This document shows positions 31,735-41,549 of a DNA stretch of 64,000 bases, piece by piece; position 1 is the first letter of the stretch, and each line of letters opens with the position of its first letter. The stretch is from Bacteroidia bacterium (GTDB lineage: Bacteria; Bacteroidota; Bacteroidia; CAILMK01; JBBDIG01), in the NCBI GenBank assembly GCA_040880525.1, contig JBBDIG010000037.1, positions 1 through 64,000 of the forward strand, in the 5' to 3' direction. A program made the position numbers and the translations under genes. Under the pieces are notes generated by a model. That model was given only the letters and a program-made list of their open reading frames with translations. It had not been told where the DNA came from and ran no database searches.

Positions 31735-32472
31735 TTAAGGAACAGCCAATTCCAGCCCCACGCCCATCCGTGGAAGATCAGGAAGCACATTCCTTTCAAC
31801 GGATTCTATTCTTTGCTGTTCGCCATCTACAAAAATATCAGAGAAGCGATAAAAGAAATTTACACTGAAACCAGTGTACCCGATCCTCGCCAGCGCATGG
31901 TAGCTGAAATTCTGAAAAATGGGCAGTTTTGAATACTTCACCTCCCGGATTTCTCCGCCCGGAAGCTTATCACGATACTGATAACCAGAGGAAAGCAGGT
32001 AGCCGCCACCACCACCAATATCCATAAAAAAGCCGAGAAAATCTCCGCGTCCCGGATCGAAATTAATCCGGAAAAAAACGTCCATCATAATATGCGTGGT
32101 ATTGAAAAATTCAGTGTTGTGGATTCTTAAAGTTCCCACTTTCTTATCCTCATTTTGTTGAATGCTGTAACGGGAATGCATGCTATGCACTTCAGCGCCA
32201 ACCGCAAATGTGGAGCTGAGTTTACGCTTATACCGCAACCCCACCTGGAAACTATGGGAGGCAAAATGCTTCAATTCAGCGCCATCCTCTTCAGGTCCAA
32301 AAAGGAAATTCATTCCATACGTAAGCTGCACAAAATGCTTCCTGTTTGGGCCAAATGAGGAATTCATTGTATCCAATAAATTTTCCTGCTCCAGGATTAC
32401 AGTCTGTGCCAAGGCCGTGGAAACCGGTGCAATACTAAAAATCAATGTAGCAATTATTATTATTTTAAACAT
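31735..32472 (-). CDS. Outer-membrane beta-barrel protein
   Basis: The start at MFKIIIIATLIFSI gives a typical signal peptide (ending ALAQT); the 12 residues before it overlap the upstream protease gene. The 245-residue mature protein alternates hydrophobic/polar strands with Gly and aromatic girdle residues (YGMNFLF, FQVGLRY, IGGGGGYLL) as in small Bacteroidota barrels such as porin-like OMP_b-brl proteins. It begins 4 bp after the subtilase stop, so it should be co-transcribed with it. Substrate or role unknown. Confidence 0.75.
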   Translation of the reverse strand: MFKIIIIATLIFSIAPVSTALAQTVILEQENLLDTMNSSFGPNRKHFVQLTYGMNFLFGPEEDGAELKHFASHSFQVGLRYKRKLSSTFAVGAEVHSMHSRYSIQQNEDKKVGTLRIHNTEFFNTTHIMMDVFFRINFDPGRGDFLGFFMDIGGGGGYLLSSGYQYRDKLPGGEIREVKYSKLPIFQNFSYHALARIGYTGFSVNFFYRFSDIFVDGEQQRIESVERNVLPDLPRMGVGLELAVP

Positions 32473-32476
32473 ATTT

Positions 32477-34120
32477 TTAATAAATAAATGAAGTCGTAAA
32501 TCCCTCAAAATGAATGGTGATAATATCTCCGTTCTCCAGTTCGTCTTTATGAAATTGAAAAGGTATCAGCGTTTCGGCCAATACGGCTCCGTATCTCCTG
32601 ATCCGGTTGTCAGGCGTTTCAATGCGGTAGTAGAGATTGCGCTGCTTCGGCTCGTCCCCTTCTTTCTCTATGCTGTCGGCCAGCGCTCCAATGATCTTCA
32701 CAACCAGCAATTCCTCCTCCTGCATTAGCATTATGGTTGGCGATATCGTGGAATCTTTCCCCAGGAAAAATCCAGCCTGCGGAATGCCATAGCCATGAGA
32801 ATGATCAAAATAAGGATGCAAATGCCCGGACTGCTGCAACAAGCCGAACAATTCCATGTTGCTGAGCGAAGTATCCATTTGCCAGGCGCAAGCCGCAAAA
32901 CCTGCCACCAAAGGCGCTGAAAAGGAGGTGCCCTGCAAGACGGCATATCCTTTCTTCACTGCCACAGCCGCAATGCCTACGGCTGATACATCAGGTTTCA
33001 GCCTGCCGTCCGAAGCAGGTCCGAGCGAGCTGAAATTAGTGGCTGCATCCATGTAAGGATTGGTGGCCCCTACAGCCAGTACACTGTCAGCATCAGCCGG
33101 GACCGCCACGGTACGCCACCTGCTTTGTCCCTCGTTGCCGGCAGCATTGATCACCAATATTCCCCGGCTGGCCGCAAGGTTGGCAGCCACACTCAGCCAG
33201 GATGTCTGGCCATCCATCTCTTCGCTGAAGTAGCGATGGCTGGTATAGCCAAGCGAACTGCTGATAATATCGGCCCCAAGCCTTTCTGCCCATTCCATAG
33301 CAGCTATCCAATTGTCTTCTTCAGAAATAAATTCGGTAAATCCTCTTTCGGTTTTTGCCAGCAGGAATTCAGCATCCTGGGCCAAACCCATAAATACAAG
33401 GCTGTCCGGCTCGTCAGGAACGGTATATCTCCCGGCAATGCAGCTCAAAACAGCCGTGCCATGCGCGGAACTATAAAATACATTCTTTCGCTTTTTAATA
33501 AAATCGTACGTGTCAATAATTCTCCCATTTTGCATGAGGTGCCGGAAGGCCGGGTGCTCCTCCACACCGGGAAATCCTGCATCGAAAACAGCTATCCTGA
33601 TGCCCTCACCCGTATAGCCTGCCTGATGGAACCGGCTTCCCTGCATCCGTTCTGTCTGGAACTCCATCAGTTCCACATTCTCGCCATCGGGACCAATTAT
33701 AGCAGAACCGGCAAGCCTGGAGCTTGAAGTAATTTGTTGCACCAGTTTTACGCAATCCAGATTCTGCAATTGCCGAACCTGGCCGGGAGTTGCAAACACC
33801 GAAACTGCATTCAGCCACCGGCTTTCCTGATTAATGCCTTCAGCAATTTGCTTCACCAGCGCAACATATCGCGGATCCAAAGGCCAGCAGAGAGAATCAT
33901 TTAATGTTAAATTATGACGGGTTCTTTTTTGAATGGCCTTTATGTCAAAATATTCTTTTTCATTAAATAAATCAGCCGTGTTTTTATCCTTAAAGAAAAC
34001 CCAATATTTTTCCTGGGAATGCAGTGCGGTGCCTGAGAAAAACAGCGCGAGCCAAATAAATATTAACCGAAAATTAAACAAACGTTTTAACAATGGATAA
34101 TATTTAGATTGTTCTATCAT
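32477..34120 (-). CDS. Secreted S8-family (subtilisin-like) serine protease
   Basis: The 547 residues carry a signal peptide-like hydrophobic segment at about 17-35 (LIFIWLALFFSGTALHSQ), a propeptide, and an S8 catalytic domain with the Asp in IRIAVFDAGFPG, the His in SSAHGTAVLSC and the Ser in QGTSFSAPLVAG; NAAGNEG is the oxyanion region. A C-terminal beta-rich part follows. It should cleave proteins outside the cytoplasm. No T9SS sorting domain is visible at the end. The barrel protein at 31735 follows directly. Confidence 0.9.
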   Translation of the reverse strand: MIEQSKYYPLLKRLFNFRLIFIWLALFFSGTALHSQEKYWVFFKDKNTADLFNEKEYFDIKAIQKRTRHNLTLNDSLCWPLDPRYVALVKQIAEGINQESRWLNAVSVFATPGQVRQLQNLDCVKLVQQITSSSRLAGSAIIGPDGENVELMEFQTERMQGSRFHQAGYTGEGIRIAVFDAGFPGVEEHPAFRHLMQNGRIIDTYDFIKKRKNVFYSSAHGTAVLSCIAGRYTVPDEPDSLVFMGLAQDAEFLLAKTERGFTEFISEEDNWIAAMEWAERLGADIISSSLGYTSHRYFSEEMDGQTSWLSVAANLAASRGILVINAAGNEGQSRWRTVAVPADADSVLAVGATNPYMDAATNFSSLGPASDGRLKPDVSAVGIAAVAVKKGYAVLQGTSFSAPLVAGFAACAWQMDTSLSNMELFGLLQQSGHLHPYFDHSHGYGIPQAGFFLGKDSTISPTIMLMQEEELLVVKIIGALADSIEKEGDEPKQRNLYYRIETPDNRIRRYGAVLAETLIPFQFHKDELENGDIITIHFEGFTTSFIY

Positions 34121-34266
34121 GAATATAGTAACAGCCCCCTAAATCACCCAATGGAGGACTTGTTCAACGCGGGGGTAAAAAGGGAATTCCAGCAGAACAT
34201 TTGAGTGCCTTTTCATTAAAATACCAGTAGAACCATTTGGTTTTATTTTCAAGTAGAACCGGTTAA

Positions 34267-36579
34267 TTAAAAAGAGTAGGAAGCTCCAATACTCGGAAGG
34301 ATTGGCAATTGATTAATGCGCTGATACTTTACCCTGTCAAAGAAAAAGATGTTTTCCTGATTGTATGCGTTAATAATACTCAGCGTGAGCTGCAGTTTAT
34401 CTTTATTTTTAAACTCAAACTTTTTAGATGCAGAGAGGTCCAGGCGGTGATAAACCGGCAACCGGCCTTCGTTCAAGCCGGCATACACGATGCCCAGTGA
34501 ACCGTTTTCGCGGGTATAGTCAGTGTAAATACCATTTTGTTGAAAATCGAGTAATTCATAAAAACCCTGCGTTTTTGTAAATGGAAATCCGGTTCCGAAA
34601 TTCCACCGGGCTGAAACTTCCCATGTCTGGTCTTTTCCAAAAAGATAGCTGGTTACGATATTAGCACTGTGGCGTCTGTCCCAATGGGGATGATAGGTTT
34701 TGCGCCCATCGTCCCGATCTACGTATCCTAAGCTGTAAACTACCCACAGATACCACGGCTTCCGGTCATAACTATATTGAAAATCAATTCCATAAGCGTC
34801 TCCTGTTTCTACAATAAAATCTTCCCGCAAATAATCCGGTTCATCCTCAAATTCCTTTGAATCATCAAAGATCTTATCCCGGTTAATATTGGTAAGCTGG
34901 TTGAAATTTTTTAAATAAGTTTCGATATTAAATTCATGATATTTTGCCAAATCGAATTCAATTCCAAAAACTACATGCCTGGCCTTTTGAAGGCGGCTGG
35001 TTACTTCTTCTCCTTTATAATAGTCTGGCAGATCTTCAGGTCCTGATAAGAAACCGTAAAAGAGGTTCACCACATCGCGGTCGCTTTGGGCGCTCAGAAA
35101 GTTTTGCGAATAAAGTCCTGCCGCCATTTTAAATCGCACATCTTCCGTAAGGTTGTATTTGAGTGCCAACCTCGGTTCTGGCGACATTTCCTGAAGCGAA
35201 CTATAATAATGCATCCTTAGCCCCGGCTGAATAACCCATTTTTCGAGTACGGCCCGGTAGGTTATAAATCCGGCTATCTCGGTGGTATAATCCGTTTGGT
35301 TTATTCTTCTGTTGGCTGCATTATAAAACTCAAAATCCGTTTTAAATCCCGAAATATCAAAACCATATTTTATCTCATTATTCCCAGGGTAATAGGAAAA
35401 ATCCAATCCTGACTCAAAGCCGGAAATGAAGCTGTATCGCGGCTGTTCGTCAGGCTGCGATTGCTCCATTGCATAATCAGAGTACGCAAAATTTCCGGAG
35501 ATCACAGTGGATGAAAGCGAGGGCACCACAAGGAATCTGGTCCCGCCTCCTGACGATTTCCAATTGTAGGTGGTGGCATCAAAAGTTACCCGATCATTAT
35601 GATTAAAACCAAACAGGTTGAACTGCGTACCTCCGGGCGCTGTCCATGAATATTTTCCGTAAAAGTCCAGGAAATTATATGGCAGCCCATTGCTGTCAGC
35701 ATAGTTATAAAAGATAGGCGCTGATTCTTTCAGATAAGAGGCGCGGGAAGTAAAGAGCAGGGACGAACTGGTTTCTCCAGCTTTGAATTTCTTAAGGGGC
35801 CCTTCCACTAGGAGCTTTGCCACAAAAGGACTGGCGGAAACTTTACCGCTAAGTTCCTTTTTGTTTCCATCGCGGGTGGTAATATCCATGATCGCGGAAA
35901 TGCGTCCGCCATATTCGGCTCCGAAACCTCCGGTATACACATCAATATTACGCACTACGTCTACATCAAAGACGGAAAAGAACCCTATGCTGTGGAATGG
36001 ATTGTAAATGGTCATGCCATCCATAAGCACCTTGTTCTGTATAGGTGAACCCCCGCGAATATAGATCTGGCCGCCCTGATCGCCCGTGAATATGACACCT
36101 GGCAGCACCTGCAGATACTGCGCAAGATCCGGCTCGCCCCCCACAGAGGGAATTCGCTGAATCTCCACCGGCTGCACTTTTTTTACGCTCACCCCCGTCT
36201 CAGCCTGTTTCTCACTGCCTTTCTCTGTTATCTCTACCGTCTGTAGCTGAAAAGCTCCGGGCTCCAGATAAATATTTTGATTCAATATTTTGCCCGGCTC
36301 CACGGTGATGTTCATTACTGTGGAATCATAACCAACATATTTCACTACGAGGGAATAATCTCCGGGAGGCACTTTGGTAATGCTATAAAAGCCATTAACA
36401 TCCGTAGCGGAACCCATACCGTTTTCGCGCAGGTAAACATTCGTAAAAATAATAGGCTCGCCATTGCTCTGGTCATACACAAACCCACGTATTTCACCAG
36501 TCTGCTGGGCATGGACGGGAAGGGCTATATAAAGAAGTACGAAAAAGAAACAGGATTGTAGAAGGGTATTACATTTCAT
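34267..36579 (-). CDS. TonB-dependent receptor
   Basis: The start at MKCNTLLQSC (signal peptide ending PVHAQ) is preferred to a Met 10 codons upstream. The ~770 residues have a carboxypeptidase-regulatory-like domain at about 35-115 (GFVYDQSNGEPIIFTNVYLR), a plug at about 125-245 (PGVIFTGDQGGQIYIRGG) and a 22-strand-type outer-membrane barrel ending in ASYSF. It imports a large or scarce substrate using TonB energy. It lies alone, without a SusD partner. The substrate cannot be predicted. Confidence 0.88.
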   Translation of the reverse strand: MKCNTLLQSCFFFVLLYIALPVHAQQTGEIRGFVYDQSNGEPIIFTNVYLRENGMGSATDVNGFYSITKVPPGDYSLVVKYVGYDSTVMNITVEPGKILNQNIYLEPGAFQLQTVEITEKGSEKQAETGVSVKKVQPVEIQRIPSVGGEPDLAQYLQVLPGVIFTGDQGGQIYIRGGSPIQNKVLMDGMTIYNPFHSIGFFSVFDVDVVRNIDVYTGGFGAEYGGRISAIMDITTRDGNKKELSGKVSASPFVAKLLVEGPLKKFKAGETSSSLLFTSRASYLKESAPIFYNYADSNGLPYNFLDFYGKYSWTAPGGTQFNLFGFNHNDRVTFDATTYNWKSSGGGTRFLVVPSLSSTVISGNFAYSDYAMEQSQPDEQPRYSFISGFESGLDFSYYPGNNEIKYGFDISGFKTDFEFYNAANRRINQTDYTTEIAGFITYRAVLEKWVIQPGLRMHYYSSLQEMSPEPRLALKYNLTEDVRFKMAAGLYSQNFLSAQSDRDVVNLFYGFLSGPEDLPDYYKGEEVTSRLQKARHVVFGIEFDLAKYHEFNIETYLKNFNQLTNINRDKIFDDSKEFEDEPDYLREDFIVETGDAYGIDFQYSYDRKPWYLWVVYSLGYVDRDDGRKTYHPHWDRRHSANIVTSYLFGKDQTWEVSARWNFGTGFPFTKTQGFYELLDFQQNGIYTDYTRENGSLGIVYAGLNEGRLPVYHRLDLSASKKFEFKNKDKLQLTLSIINAYNQENIFFFDRVKYQRINQLPILPSIGASYSF

Positions 36580-36669
36580 TGCGCGAAAATAAGGCAGAGA
36601 CCGCCACAATAAGCAATGGGTTCTTTCCTGAATTTATAAATGGCAGACTACTTTGCAGCCCTCCCAGGT

Positions 36670-37782
36670 TTAATGATCCTTCAGTGCTTGGAGCTTCTTT
36701 TTGAGAAAATCATCAGAGGAATTTATTTCTATCTCAATCCAAACAGGATTATGATCTGAAATCTGATTCCGCTTCCAGTAGCGGTGATAATAACTTTTAT
36801 AGTGCTTATCCTCTTTCAATGTGGCTGGATTGGTTTTATGCTCCCGCATAATAGCGTGATAAGCAGCGCGTTCATTTTCCGTAAATACATGATCGAAAAA
36901 GCTGAGTACATTTCCGGATTCTACATTGTCAGTGCTTTTCAGCCTGAAAAATTCATTGACCCTGAGAAATATACGGTCATAAATTTCAGTATTGCTCACG
37001 TTGGTAAACTTGCCCGCCAACCCGGAAGATTCCCGGAATTGATTATCGCTGAATAGTGCCACCGTATCGCTGTCACTTCGGTACAGATTGGTATCTCCCA
37101 GCAAGAGGAGGTTTTCATTCCATAAATGGCCTTTCACATATTTTTCATGAATGGCCTGAAGCAGCAGCCTCACTTCTTCCTGCCGGTATTCTCGATCCTG
37201 CGGTCCGGGACCCGGGCAGAGGTGAACGTTCACGATCGCAAATTCCTTCCAGCCTGCTATAAAGCCTGTGATAGCCGGAGTGCGCTTCAACTGTTTGATG
37301 CCGGAAGAGGCCGTAAGTTCCTCCCAGAGCACGAGTTCACCAGACAGGCCGGAAGGCTGCACCCGCCTGGAATCATATACATAAGCAAATCGTTCCCGGT
37401 TGCCATCCACGCCTTCCGTTACATCAGTAATAATATACTTCCAATCGGTTCCCAAAAGGCGCATAAGAATGTCAAGATCGCGCAAGCCACGCTTCACCTC
37501 CTGTATTGCCACAAGGTCGAACCGGCTGATGATCTCAGCGATATAATAATAGGATTCTGCCAGACGATCTGTGTAGAAACCAAATTCCTTGAGATTCCAC
37601 GTAGCTAGCAAAAGGTTGTCATCTGTTCTTTTGGAAGGAATAGCAGATGTAAGTTCACTCCGCAGCGGCAGCAATCGGGAAATGATCCGTTTTCTTTCAG
37701 TATCGGTCAAAGACGGGAAGACCTGAGCATATTCCGCTTTCTTTTCATCAGTTGAAGGCCGCAAGTCGTTGTAGGAGGGCAT
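36670..37782 (-). CDS. Endonuclease/exonuclease/phosphatase family protein
   Basis: The 370 residues have the EEP fold motifs in order: NLLLATWNLKEFG (Asn), LVAIQEVKR (Glu), NVHLCPGP, LLLGDTNLY (Asp/Asn) and ISDHNPVW (Asp-His). No signal peptide is seen, so it is cytosolic. Such proteins cleave DNA, RNA or phosphoesters in metal-dependent manner; the exact substrate is open. It is monocistronic on the minus strand, divergent from the flavoprotein gene. Confidence 0.85.
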   Translation of the reverse strand: MPSYNDLRPSTDEKKAEYAQVFPSLTDTERKRIISRLLPLRSELTSAIPSKRTDDNLLLATWNLKEFGFYTDRLAESYYYIAEIISRFDLVAIQEVKRGLRDLDILMRLLGTDWKYIITDVTEGVDGNRERFAYVYDSRRVQPSGLSGELVLWEELTASSGIKQLKRTPAITGFIAGWKEFAIVNVHLCPGPGPQDREYRQEEVRLLLQAIHEKYVKGHLWNENLLLLGDTNLYRSDSDTVALFSDNQFRESSGLAGKFTNVSNTEIYDRIFLRVNEFFRLKSTDNVESGNVLSFFDHVFTENERAAYHAIMREHKTNPATLKEDKHYKSYYHRYWKRNQISDHNPVWIEIEINSSDDFLKKKLQALKDH

Positions 37783-37916
37783 GTTATCAGGTGTTTAAAA
37801 TTGAGTTTTTAAAAGTAGTATTTAAATTTTAAAGAAGAATTTAAACCGGATGAAATTTAATGAACAGGTCAGTTTTACTTTGCCCCAAAACTGATGATCG
37901 ATAAAATCACACTGAT

Positions 37917-39134
37917 TTGAAAATAGCGGTTATAGGTGGCGGAGCCGCAGGATTTTTTGCAGCTATTTCGGCCAGGACACATCATACCGGAGCAGAAGTA
38001 GCGCTTTTTGAAGCTACGGGCAAGGTGCTGCAAAAGGTGAAAGTAAGCGGTGGCGGACGGTGCAACGTGGCGCACGACTGCCACGAGATAGCCCAGCTTT
38101 CTAAGAGCTATCCGCGAGGAGAAAAATTCCTGAAGAAAGCTTTCCATCAATTCAGTACGGCTGATACGATCGCATGGTACGCGGAGCGCGGGGTAAAGCT
38201 GAAATCGGAACCGGATGGAAGGATGTTCCCCATCTCGAACAGCTCGCAAACCATTGTGGATTGCCTTTTCAACGCGCTTCATAATCTAAATATCAGTCTG
38301 AAGTTGCACCATAAGGTTACGAAGCTGGAGAAAGCAGGAGATAAATTCTTCCTCCATTTTTCCAGAGGCGATCAATTGGCATTTGATAAAGTGATCGTGG
38401 CTTCCGGAGGTTCTCCAAAAACGGAGGGGCTGGAATGGCTGCGGGAATCAGGGCATCAGATTGAGCCGCCTGTTCCATCGCTCTTTACCTTCAATATGCC
38501 GGGAGAGGCGATCACCGAACTAATGGGCGTGGTGGCGGAACCTGTGAATGTGCGCATTCAAGGCACAAAGCTGCAATCCAGCGGACCGCTGCTCATCACC
38601 CATTGGGGAATGAGCGGCCCGGCCATTTTGCGGCTTTCGGCTTTTGGCGCCAGAATCCTCCATGACATGGATTATCGCTTCCACGTGCAGGTAAACTGGC
38701 TGGATACGGCTACTGAACATTTGCTCCGCCAACATCTGGAGGTGGAAAAGCCAACGTTCTCCAAAAGACAGGTCGGCAATAAAAATCCTTTTCAACTGCC
38801 AACGCGTCTTTGGCTGTATTTGCTGCAAAAAACCGGGATCCCTTTACAAAAGACATGGGGCGAACTGGGGAAGAAAGCACTGAACCGCTTGATCAATGTT
38901 TTGACCAACGACCTGTATTGCGCTTCCGGAAAAACCACTTTTAAGGAAGAATTCGTAACCTGTGGCGGAGTGAGCCTGCAGGATATTTCTCCGGCTACGA
39001 TGCAGAGCCGCAAGTGTCCAGGATTATACTTTGCCGGAGAAGTAATGGATATAGACGGCATCACGGGCGGTTTCAACTTCCAGGCAGCATGGACCACAGG
39101 ATTTATTGCCGGCAAATGCGGTCAGGGTATATAA
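37917..39134 (+). CDS. NAD(P)/FAD-dependent oxidoreductase (HI0933/YhiN type)
   Basis: The start codon is TTG at 37917, giving MKIAVIGGGAAGFFAA, a Rossmann dinucleotide loop right at the N-terminus as in the HI0933 family. The 405 residues also have SGGGRCNVAH, SEPDGRMFPIS and, near the end, CGGVSLQDISPATMQSRKCP and GLYFAGEVMDIDGITGGFNF, the FAD-binding end motif. The family oxidises or reduces unknown substrates (possibly related to tRNA or cofactor modification). It is not in an operon. Confidence 0.85.
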   Translation: MKIAVIGGGAAGFFAAISARTHHTGAEVALFEATGKVLQKVKVSGGGRCNVAHDCHEIAQLSKSYPRGEKFLKKAFHQFSTADTIAWYAERGVKLKSEPDGRMFPISNSSQTIVDCLFNALHNLNISLKLHHKVTKLEKAGDKFFLHFSRGDQLAFDKVIVASGGSPKTEGLEWLRESGHQIEPPVPSLFTFNMPGEAITELMGVVAEPVNVRIQGTKLQSSGPLLITHWGMSGPAILRLSAFGARILHDMDYRFHVQVNWLDTATEHLLRQHLEVEKPTFSKRQVGNKNPFQLPTRLWLYLLQKTGIPLQKTWGELGKKALNRLINVLTNDLYCASGKTTFKEEFVTCGGVSLQDISPATMQSRKCPGLYFAGEVMDIDGITGGFNFQAAWTTGFIAGKCGQGI

Positions 39135-39246
39135 TGCCATTGTTTTAATAAAGTATATTGTATTGTTTTTGCCATTCATCGCCTTGCAGAAGCATCCAAA
39201 ATAAATTGGTTGATCAAACCTGCAAGCCTAAACATTCTCCTCCATT

Positions 39247-39654
39247 TTGAAAATCCTTCTTTCAGTTATTCTTTTCCTCGTCTGCTGTTTTCCTTCATTC
39301 GCGCAGGATGATAAGGTATATCAGGTATTTGTAGGCCAGGATACGGTAAAGTATTTCGTGCTGCACGAGGGTAAAATGGATAAGGAATATTCGTTGGACA
39401 AGGCAATGACCGGATATATTCTTATTCCTCAATATGATCAAAGCACACATTTTCATACTTTGAAGGCCGCAGCATTTCAGATCTCCGCGAAGCATCACTA
39501 TAATAATTCGTACTATTTCTCAAATGAGCTGGCATTCCGGGAGATCCTCTATGCGCGGGAAATGGAGATTGATCCTGATGAGAACACCGTGAGAAGCGGC
39601 TTTCTTTGCAAGGTGGAAGGTAATGTGTTTAAGATGAGCTACTTTGAGTGGTAG
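39247..39654 (+). CDS. Hypothetical secreted protein
   Basis: The start is a TTG at 39247, which opens a good signal peptide (LKILLSVILFLVCCFPSFAQ). The mature ~115 residues are polar with many Tyr and His (QSTHFHTLKAAAFQISAKHH), and no known motif. It follows the flavoprotein gene by 112 bp and may be co-transcribed. Two adjacent genes here use TTG starts. Function unknown. Confidence 0.6.
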   Translation: MKILLSVILFLVCCFPSFAQDDKVYQVFVGQDTVKYFVLHEGKMDKEYSLDKAMTGYILIPQYDQSTHFHTLKAAAFQISAKHHYNNSYYFSNELAFREILYAREMEIDPDENTVRSGFLCKVEGNVFKMSYFEW

Positions 39655-39690
39655 CCAAAAGTTGAGTTCCGGAATAACAGCTTTGCCGGT

Positions 39691-40770
39691 TCATAGCCGG
39701 TTGTTTCGTGATAAAAGCAGGTGATCCGCAAGAACGATGGCAGCCATCCCTTCTACAATCGGAACGGCCCTGGGCACTACGCAAGGATCATGACGGCCTT
39801 TCCCCTCCACCTGCACCTCGCGGCCTTCCTTATCTACTGTTTGCTGTGACATTGCGATGGTGGCTACCGGCTTAAAAGCTACCCGAAAAAGAATATCCTC
39901 CCCGTTGCTGATGCCGCCCTGAATGCCGCCTGAACGATTGGTTTCAGTGGTAATGCTTCCTTCAGTTGCTACAAAACGATCATTATGCTGCGAGCCCTTC
40001 ATGGATGCTGCATGAAACCCGGCACCTATTTCAAATCCTCTCGTGGCATTTATGCTCATCACAGCTTTTGCCAGATCCGAATGAAGCTTATCAAATACGG
40101 GTTCACCAAGTCCTGCCGGGGCGTTCCGGATCACGCAACTGATGATGCCGCCCAGGCTGTCCCCGGATTTCCTGGCCTTCTCTATTTCCGCGATCATAAC
40201 GGCAGCTACCTCTGCATCCGGGCACCGCACAAGATTTTTCTCTGCCTCCGAAAGGTCAAGTTCTGTATAGGTTTTTGCCATTCCCACTGTTCCTACCTGC
40301 TCTACAAATCCGGTGACCGTAATTTGGTAATACCGCAGCAGCAACTTTGCAATGGCCCCCGCAGCAACGCGGGCCGCTGTTTCCCTGGCTGACGCCCTTC
40401 CTCCACCCCTGTGGTCGCGGATTCCAAATTTTTGATCGAACGTATAATCCGCATGAGATGGCCGGTATACATCCTTGAGCGCACTGTAATCTTTGCTGCG
40501 CTGATCCTTATTCTTTATCATTAAATGAATGGGCGTACCGGTCGAAATACCTTCATATACCCCGGAGATGATTTCAACGGTATCTTCCTCCTTTCGCTGC
40601 GTTGTAAGGTGAGACTGGCCGGGCTTCCTGCGCTGCATTTCGGCTTGTATAAAGATTTCATCAATCTCAAGTCCTGCGGGACAGCCGTCAATCACTGCGC
40701 CTATGGCTGTTCCATGACTTTCACCATAGGTAGTGATCCTGAATAAATGTCCGATACTGTTTCCTGCCAT
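39691..40770 (-). CDS. aroC: Chorismate synthase
   Basis: The 359 residues match chorismate synthase throughout: [18 protein letters not shown] at the start, [29 protein letters not shown], the [19 protein letters not shown] flavin/substrate loop, and the C-terminal [17 protein letters not shown]. It converts 5-enolpyruvylshikimate-3-phosphate to chorismate with reduced FMN, the last step of the shikimate pathway. It stands alone, convergent with the hypothetical gene 39247 and divergent from the Fe-S carrier gene. Confidence 0.97.
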   Translation of the reverse strand: MAGNSIGHLFRITTYGESHGTAIGAVIDGCPAGLEIDEIFIQAEMQRRKPGQSHLTTQRKEEDTVEIISGVYEGISTGTPIHLMIKNKDQRSKDYSALKDVYRPSHADYTFDQKFGIRDHRGGGRASARETAARVAAGAIAKLLLRYYQITVTGFVEQVGTVGMAKTYTELDLSEAEKNLVRCPDAEVAAVMIAEIEKARKSGDSLGGIISCVIRNAPAGLGEPVFDKLHSDLAKAVMSINATRGFEIGAGFHAASMKGSQHNDRFVATEGSITTETNRSGGIQGGISNGEDILFRVAFKPVATIAMSQQTVDKEGREVQVEGKGRHDPCVVPRAVPIVEGMAAIVLADHLLLSRNNRL

Positions 40771-40819
40771 CTCAATATGTTTCTCTCAGAAAGTAAAAGC
40801 CGGTAGATTATGTTCGTTT

Positions 40820-40850
40820 GTTCAATGATTGAAGGATTGAAGGATTGAGT
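40820..40850. repeat. GATTGAAG tandem microrepeat
   Basis: In the gap between aroC and the Fe-S carrier gene, GATTGAAG is repeated in tandem (ATGATTGAAGGATTGAAGGATTGAG, three units at about 40828-40848). It is a short, unstable-looking repeat, similar in style to the GTTCA-type repeats elsewhere in the window. Confidence 0.5.
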
Positions 40851-40948
40851 TTCCGGAGGATCCGATTCTCGTTGTTCGTGGATAGTGGGGTTAGGGTATA
40901 AAATTTGAATCTTTTCTTATATTAAGACTCAGGCCGGCAGGCATTTTT

Positions 40949-40956
40949 TAAATTTG
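40949..40956 (+). promoter_or_regulatory. Candidate -7 element for the Fe-S carrier gene
   Basis: TAAATTTG matches TAnnTTTG and lies 22 bp before the ATG at 40979. No clear -33 TTG is found at 17-20 bp upstream. Confidence 0.45.
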
Positions 40957-40978
40957 CATTTCTCTAAGATCAGAAAAG

Positions 40979-41305
40979 ATGATAACTATAACAGACAAGG
41001 CGAAAGACAGGCTCGAAAAGCTTAGAACCGAAGAAGGACACGATACCAGTTATTTTGTACGTGTAGGAGTAGCAGGCGGAGGGTGTTCAGGATTAACCTA
41101 TAAGCTTGAATTTGATAATAAAATGCAGGAAGGAGACCAGACCTTTGAGGACAAAAATGTGAAGGTGGTGGTGGATACCAAGAGCTTTCTCTACCTTTTT
41201 GGAACTGAACTCGACTTTAGTGATGGGTTGAACGGAAAGGGTTTTCAGTTTATAAACCCGAATGCGACACGAACCTGTGGTTGTGGTGAAAGTTTTGCCG
41301 TGTAG
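40979..41305 (+). CDS. A-type iron-sulfur carrier (HesB/IscA/SufA-like)
   Basis: The 108 residues match the HesB/IscA family. The three metal-binding cysteines are C36 (GGGCSGLTYKLEF) and C100 and C102 (TCGCGESF) close to the C-terminus. Such proteins accept Fe-S clusters or iron and pass clusters to client enzymes in the cytosol. It is too general to call IscA, SufA or ErpA. An intrinsic terminator follows at 41341. Confidence 0.93.
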   Translation: MITITDKAKDRLEKLRTEEGHDTSYFVRVGVAGGGCSGLTYKLEFDNKMQEGDQTFEDKNVKVVVDTKSFLYLFGTELDFSDGLNGKGFQFINPNATRTCGCGESFAV

Positions 41306-41340
41306 CCCACTTCTATATACACAGTACTTATACTTACGAG

Positions 41341-41365
41341 AGCCTCCCATACGGAGGCTTTTTTT
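41341..41365 (+). terminator. Intrinsic terminator after the Fe-S carrier gene
   Basis: The stem AGCCTCC (41341-41347) and GGAGGCT (41353-41359), with loop CATAC, is followed by seven T. It lies 35 bp after the stop codon, which fits a Rho-independent terminator. Confidence 0.85.
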
Positions 41366-41463
41366 ATGCCTTGCCCTTACGTATTTTATCAGCGTGATTT
41401 TCAATAAGGTTCGTATTTTTTACGTACTTTTTATATAAATTTTTAAAAAAATACGCAGATAAA

Positions 41464-41494
41464 TTTGGATATTTCCAAAACGTCAGTATCTTTG
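41464..41494 (+). promoter_or_regulatory. Bacteroidota promoter of the ECF sigma gene
   Basis: A -33 TTTG at 41464-41467 and a -7 TATCTTTG at 41487-41494 are separated by 19 bp, which is the consensus spacing. The start codon follows 55 bp later. This is the clearest promoter in the window. Confidence 0.75.
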
Positions 41495-41549
41495 CCTACG
41501 TATTTAATGAAAAACACTTACCCTTTCACCCAACAAAATACTGACTGAC

